A stretch of 64,000 nucleotides of DNA from Rhabditoides inermis (Eukaryota; Nematoda; Chromadorea; Rhabditida; Rhabditidae): NCBI GenBank assembly GCA_963966185.1, contig CAWZYM010000253.1, positions 1,004,001 to 1,068,000 on the forward strand, given 5' to 3'. The position numbers and the translations under genes are program-made. This document shows, in pieces, positions 59,458-64,000 of the stretch (the stretch's first letter is position 1; each line of letters starts with the position of its first letter). Under the pieces are notes generated by a model. It did no database searches. It was not told the DNA's origin and saw only the letters and a list, made by a program, of their open reading frames with translations.

Positions 59458-60338
59458 TCTCCACTTCTACAGTAGATTAAATATAGTTGAAAAACTCTCG
59501 TTTTGAAATCTTGAAACATTGTTGAGCAACGATATATTCTAATCAATTCTCCATGAAGACAGTTCAAAGGAATGCGCGCAGATATATTGCTACTTGAATG
59601 TGGAAAACGTATAACTTCAAATTGGTAATCATCAGTTTTATTATATAATTTAGTTTTCACATTATTTTGTTCTAATTGAATGTCCAGATCTAAGAATACA
59701 GCGGTGAACGGTGTACTATTGGTTTGTTCCAAAGTGAGTGAAAAGTGGTATACATTTTGTGTTATTGCATTTAAAATATAAGAGTTTTGTTTGTAAATCA
59801 AAAGAAGATCATCCATATAGCGCATACATTGTAAGTTACAGTTCTTTAACTCATTTTTGTATTTAATGCAGTAATCATATTCCATGTAGCGCAAAGTGAG
59901 ATCAGCAATGAGGGGCGATGCGTTGTTTCCTTGTGGAATTCCAGATACTTGTTTGAATACATTTGTTCCATATAGTGCAAAGCTATTTGTTAATATGTAT
60001 TGTAATAGAAATTTGACATCGAAACTGGTATAATATCTATATTTCAAGTTTTCATTCTTGTCACTATAGAAAACTTTGTTATATGATGTACATATATACT
60101 GTTTCTGACTATTTTTATAGCATAGATCGATTAGTTTGAACATGTTTTGCAGAACAATCGAGTGAGGAAGGTTTGTGAATAAACTAATAAAATCTCCGGT
60201 AAATATATTTACATTTGATTTACTAGTCAGACTTCGCAAGCCTTGAATTACTTCTAAAGAGTTGTTTATTGACCAATAGACATTCAATCCTATTCTTTCT
60301 TTGATTATTCCACAATACCGTTTGAAGTGTGTTTTCAA
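59397..60338 (-). pseudogene. Penelope-like reverse transcriptase fragment
   Basis: Open for 313 codons. RT motifs: FTGDFISLFTNLPHSIV (metal-binding D), VSGIPQGNNASPLIADLTL, RYMDDLLLIY (catalytic DD) and VFLDLDIQLE, followed by LYNKTDDYQFEV and FPHSSSNI. This set fits invertebrate Penelope-related RTs better than LINE RTs. No GIY-YIG endonuclease is visible on either side. The last 20 codons (after YCRSG) come from the inverted copy of chemoreceptor exon 1, so the C-terminus is chimeric and the element is truncated there. The N-terminus is also incomplete. Confidence 0.7.
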
Positions 60339-60761
60339 AATATTGTGTCGCCATCATCATTATGTATGAGTAAACATATATTTTCATATTTTTTTTATTG
60401 CGAACACTTCAAAAATATCCCCTTCTTGCTGTTAGCAAACTTGAAACTGGAGCTGCTCCCGCCTTTACTGGTCTTTTTCGTTCGTGAAACGATTTTTACT
60501 CGCAGAACAGAATTATGATAGTCCACTCTAGACACAAATCATTTATCACCTCACATCAGTTCGAGTATCGAGACATCTGTATCAGCAACGATAAAAAATC
60601 TGTTTTTAATGCACTAACAGTGGGATAACAGTGAACAACGATATATATTGTGATTGTGGAAATCAGATTCACATAGTAATGAGATGGTTAGTGTCAGTTA
60701 CGTCAAGATGATACGTTGTTTTGGGATTGATGAAAGGCACAGTGGCGACTTATTTCTGCCA

Positions 60762-61090
60762 CAACCTGCCACAACTTCTCATTTTCACACGAGCAAAACA
60801 ATTGGCGGTGACAGGATTCGAACCCGAGAATCCAGGGGCAACGATGCAAAGCCATGAAGCAAGTGAATGAGATACTTTCATTTGCGCCTATGTCTTCGAG
60901 CGCAATTTTTGCCGTATAGAAGCGTTGGACGGTAGACTATTGGTGGTGGGACCAGTTTCGAACTCAAATTTTCGTCTGCATCCTTGGCAGTGGCAGATTC
61001 GAAAGTAATGCAGAAACGTCGTTCTTTCGCTAAAATTGCAAATGTGTTAGGTTAATATGACTTTTAAAAATACTCCTAGTCAAAAACAAG
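60762..61090 (-). repeat. tRNA-containing repeat S1, copy 3
   Basis: Minus-strand tRNA-like unit (about 60870-60800) with box B gggttcgaatcctgtc. The body is shared with 46455-46795 (gatttcgaaag-type and ttgcaaatgtgttaggtt near the end). Confidence 0.75.
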
Positions 61091-61129
61091 TCGACACTGT
61101 TCCTATTCCTATACTTTTATACTTTTATA

Positions 61130-61215
61130 CTTTGGGGCCGGGTTTGCCAAGTGGATACCGTCGCAACCTGCTAAGCGCACGATCGCTGGTTCGATTCCCC
61201 TCGCGGGCAAATGTT
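61130..61215 (+). repeat. tRNA-like unit
   Basis: ggtttgccaagtggataccg (box A) and ctggttcgattcccctc (box B) at tRNA spacing, with an enlarged variable region. The 3' side runs into gcgggcaaatgttctgcc. Acceptor pairing is partial (ggccggg/.cgggc). The best candidate in the window for a real tRNA, but not convincing. Confidence 0.4.
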
Positions 61216-61403
61216 CTGCCGAAATCCACTACCTCCCGGTGGGGCGCGTGAACCCACTTTCACTCTCTGAAAGCCCTACCATCGGCGGTGGCAGTTTCTC
61301 AAGATCTTCTACCGCGCCTCGCATCTTGAACTGGTCACTTCGCGATGTTCACGCCCATCTACCATGAACAGTCAGGACTCGCGCCGCACTGTTCCAGCCA
61401 AGG

Positions 61404-61441
61404 AGCTTCAATACCCCATTGTAAGATGGGGTATTGAAGCT
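61404..61441. repeat. Perfect 16-bp-arm palindrome
   Basis: agcttcaataccccat, a 6-nt loop (tgtaag), then the exact inverse atggggtattgaagct. Confidence 0.9.
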
Positions 61442-61547
61442 TACATATTTTTCGAACCAGCATGCGCAGTTTGCCAAATGGGCATCTCAATAGAAAACAA
61501 ATACAAGAGACAGGGAGTGACGACAGAGAAAAAAGAGACGGTGGAGA

Positions 61548-61558
61548 AAAAGAGAGAA

Positions 61559-61655
<97 letters not shown>
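61548..61655. repeat. (GA)n microsatellite
   Basis: About 100 bp of GA with occasional GAAA. Downstream Arg/Glu ORFs are artefacts. Confidence 0.95.
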
Positions 61656-61657
<2 letters not shown>

Positions 61658-61970
61658 GTATCTGCTACTGAGCGACTAAAAGGCTATCCATTGTCTCTTC
61701 ACCGCAATCCGCGAGCATGCTTCAGCTATATGACATGAAGACGAAAGGTGAGTCCATATTGAACATAAGTATAGTAATTCAGTTTACGCGAGTGTTTGCT
61801 GTTTGTACATGAGTTGTGAGATTGCGAGACAATTCTACAAACAAATTGTAGAAGAGCTGTTGGAAAGTCTAGATGAGCAGATAAAGTCGATTGAGAAAAG
61901 TTACTATAGCTGAATGATTATCTGAATGATTTTAGTTGTGTCAAAGCGCCGTGACATCCAGGGAATTCGC

Positions 61971-62050
61971 GGATGGGCTATTGTACTGGTACTACTATTC
62001 CACTTCTATCCAGAAAAGTGGAATAGTAGTACCAGTACAATAGCCCATCC
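61971..62050. repeat. Perfect 35-bp-arm palindrome inside the acyltransferase exon
   Basis: 61971-62005 (ggatgggctattgtactggt and on) is exactly inverted at 62016-62050, with a 10-nt loop (ctatccagaa). The left arm is coding sequence of the acyltransferase domain, so the right arm is the newer copy. Confidence 0.95.
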
Positions 62051-62699
62051 CATTTATTCTTACCATACTAGCTGTCAGACCTTCTAATAGCGATGATACT
62101 GCGACGTTTTCCGCAACTAGACCGACACACGTTTCAGGTGATTTCCTATTTTGAACTACAACCTAGTAAGCCCCGAACTGCTCGAATTTTTTTCTTATCA
62201 CACGTATACACACATATCAACTACAACACCATACGTATTCTTACCATACTAGCTGTCAGACCTTCTACTACCGTCGTGCGAAGCGCATCCTGCCGCTCTA
62301 TCTGCTGGCGCTCACATGCATAGGTGGGGACGGTGTGTCGTCAGAGTGTGAGTGAAGGCGTGTTGCAGTGGCGGCTGCGCTGACACTGTTCCCTGTGTGG
62401 TTCGTGGACCTGAACATCCGGAGTGCATGGCGGGCACTCACCCTCTCCACCAACATCCAACACGACGACGACGAGAGCGTCAACTACGAGAAGCTGGTGG
62501 GCAAGTCGCAATTATGTGAAACGTATTAATGTTGTTTATTGGAGGTTTATTTTTTCTTCATCGAACTTTTAAAACAGTACTCATGCACCGCGTCGATATT
62601 GTTTATAGACACGTATAGTGGGCCCACAAATGAGTTCCACTTTCATGAGAGACATTAGGGTCGTTAGACAACAATCAGAACCCTTTGGATGATGTTTTC

Positions 62700-62915
62700 A
62701 ATTTGACAAAATTTTCCGAGGGTAGCCGAAATCGAACCCGCGAGTCACGCTTGCTAAGCGAAAGCGTTACCACTACGCCACGTAAACATGTGTGGAGAAC
62801 AGTGGAGTAGATATATATGAACAGCAAAACAAGTGCAATTCGTTCAGTATACGGTATGTTCAAAACCCACGATAATGTTTTCAACGAAAAATCCTGAGCT
62901 AAGTGCGAGTTTATG
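62700..62915 (-). repeat. tRNA-tailed repeat S2, inverted full copy, in an intron
   Basis: tRNA-like unit on the minus strand (62790-62715): tggcgtagtggtaacgc, loop TTAGCAA (anticodon position AGC, Ala-like), then gggttcgatttcg. The body extends to tcctgagctaagtgcgag near 62893-62910. Same family as 33283-33480. Confidence 0.7.
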
Positions 62916-64000
62916 TTAAATAGAAACGGGGTGTGTTTCTGTTTCTGTATTGGGGAGAGTCGTTCGCAATGAGCGAGCGTCATGCGTGGGGTCAGCCGAG
63001 TGAGAGCGAGTAGGGAGCGCGGGACACACAGTGATACAGCGGCTTCTTGTGACACGGCGATCAAGACGACCGGAATAGTGCTCAATATGAGTCTCACTCC
63101 GTTAGAAAATGCTCTTCAACCCCACAACCACATCGATTCAGTTGTCGGACGCGTCGGATCTGTTCACGCACACGTGGTCGCTGTGTGTGGAGATGCAGTT
63201 CTATCTCATAGTGCCCGTGCTCTTTCTACTGCAGGTACGTTGACCCGTTCAGGTCGTGAAGGTTACAATTTTGTTTTGTAACATCTTTGTTAGATGATAC
63301 GTTTGCAGGACCGTTTCTTCCCCAATGCCCGTGCTTTCTTCTCCACCGTCGCCGGCTTGTCTCTCGCCGCGTTTCTTCTAGCTGATAAGCAGACCGCCTT
63401 CAATAATGTGAGTTGTCTTCTCGAAATGCTGAATCTGAGATCGTGTATGTGGTGCGTGTTCGGGATGGATCGTATTGGGTAGTTTGTGCGCCTGTGGCTC
63501 TCTCTTATCGCACATTCACATCGCGCTCACATCGCAAAAAAGCGCGCAAGGGCAATGCGCAGCGACGACAGTGAATTGGAAACGAAGAAAATTTACTATG
63601 AGTGAATCTCATTCAGAATAACAACGAACTTTCAAATCAAGAACGTTTCAAAAATTTACAGATTCATGTGCACAGTTACATTTTACAAGTCTAACGCAAT
63701 TGCGAATCACTGATATCATGCAAACAGATGTATTGAGGTGTTTTGTCGCATCTGGCAGTTCATGACTGGCACTTTGTCTTTCCTGGTGACATGCGAAGAA
63801 GAGGGAGGGGAGGAGAAGCGGCCACTCATCATGTACGACATCGGAGAACAGGACAACGGTCAGTATTCGTATCATTATGATTATGATCGATTCGATTGCG
63901 CAAATCACGTAAAATTCAAGTGGTTACCGATTATCGTTATTTTATTGCCAAAGTCTTACGTGTACTGCGAAGATACGTGTTGCAGAAGACAGAGAGCGTT

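Larger units (their letters stand above)
61936..63999 (+). pseudogene. Acyltransferase-3 (OAC/NRF-6-type) gene, 5' part rearranged; runs off the window
   Basis: The family is integral-membrane acyltransferases. First visible exon: KRRDIQGIRGWAIVLVLLFHFYPEKW (split here as KRRDIQGIRGW + AIVLVLLFHFYP), the classic start of the domain with the catalytic-region His. Then 62260-62323 FYYRRAKRILPLYLLALTC, 62369-62496 VAAALTLFPVWFVD to NYEKL, 63142-63234 LFTHTWSLCVEMQFYLIVPV, 63310-63408 FFPNARAFFSTVAGLSLAAF, and from 63738 VFCRIWQFMTGTLSFLV. Splice phases agree from the second to the fifth exon. The conserved segment 'GVDxFFVxSGFLM' expected between the first two exons is absent. In its place is a 35-bp perfect palindrome (61971-62050) and a direct duplication of the second exon's acceptor (62057-62088 and 62232-62263). 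It is therefore probably a broken copy, or the assembly is wrong here. Confidence 0.75.

Noticed and set aside
21635..62790. About a dozen tRNA-like sequences considered as functional tRNA genes
   Set aside because: Box A and B are good, but acceptor stems do not pair well, variable regions are enlarged, and most sit in repeated elements.

Overview
The window looks like nuclear DNA from a nematode. The evidence is a set of multi-exon, short-intron (about 40-60 bp) genes with GT...TTTCAG boundaries whose products are nematode-type 7TM chemoreceptors, a nematode-type acyltransferase-3 gene, and a heavy load of non-LTR retrotransposons, inverted-repeat elements and tRNA-like repeats. No prokaryotic operon structure is present. 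The species cannot be named from the sequence. All multi-exon models below were built by eye from splice signals and paralog comparison, so exon ends are approximate.

Layout. 1-8.4 kb is a transposon block: an internally deleted RTE-type LINE (+), a frameshifted ORF1/ORF2 CR1/jockey-like LINE (-) and a second LINE RT (-) into which it appears to have inserted. 8.5-20.6 kb holds three minus-strand chemoreceptor genes (one 'DRFCAVLFPFKY'-type, one Srx-like, one Sra-superfamily-like), separated by a LINE endonuclease fragment and microsatellites. 21.5-26.4 kb holds a palindromic element carrying two tRNA-like units, a U6-like snRNA sequence and an RTE LINE inserted, with a 12-bp target duplication, in a TIR element. 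27-30.7 kb has a small TIR element, a hairpin copy of the tRNA-bearing element and a chemoreceptor gene. 31-42.9 kb is repeat-rich, with chemoreceptor paralog pieces and one complete-looking paralog, several TIR elements and a 1.7-kb fold-back element. 46-52 kb has a broken chemoreceptor copy interrupted by a LINE 3' end, a three-exon secreted low-complexity gene and an Str-type chemoreceptor gene. 52-55 kb is an IQ-motif/P-loop gene resembling IQCA1/DRC11. 56.4-58.5 kb is another chemoreceptor gene whose first exon is duplicated in inverted orientation and abuts a Penelope-like RT (59.4-60.3 kb). 61.9 kb to the end is an acyltransferase-3 gene with a damaged 5' part.

The genes form no pathway. 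The main host theme is an expanding chemosensory receptor family (three related sets plus singletons), with paralogs at 8.6/32.5/36.0/46.2 kb and at 28.7/56.4 kb. Much of the remaining structure is inverted repeats at every scale, from 16-bp perfect hairpins to an 850-bp-arm fold-back.
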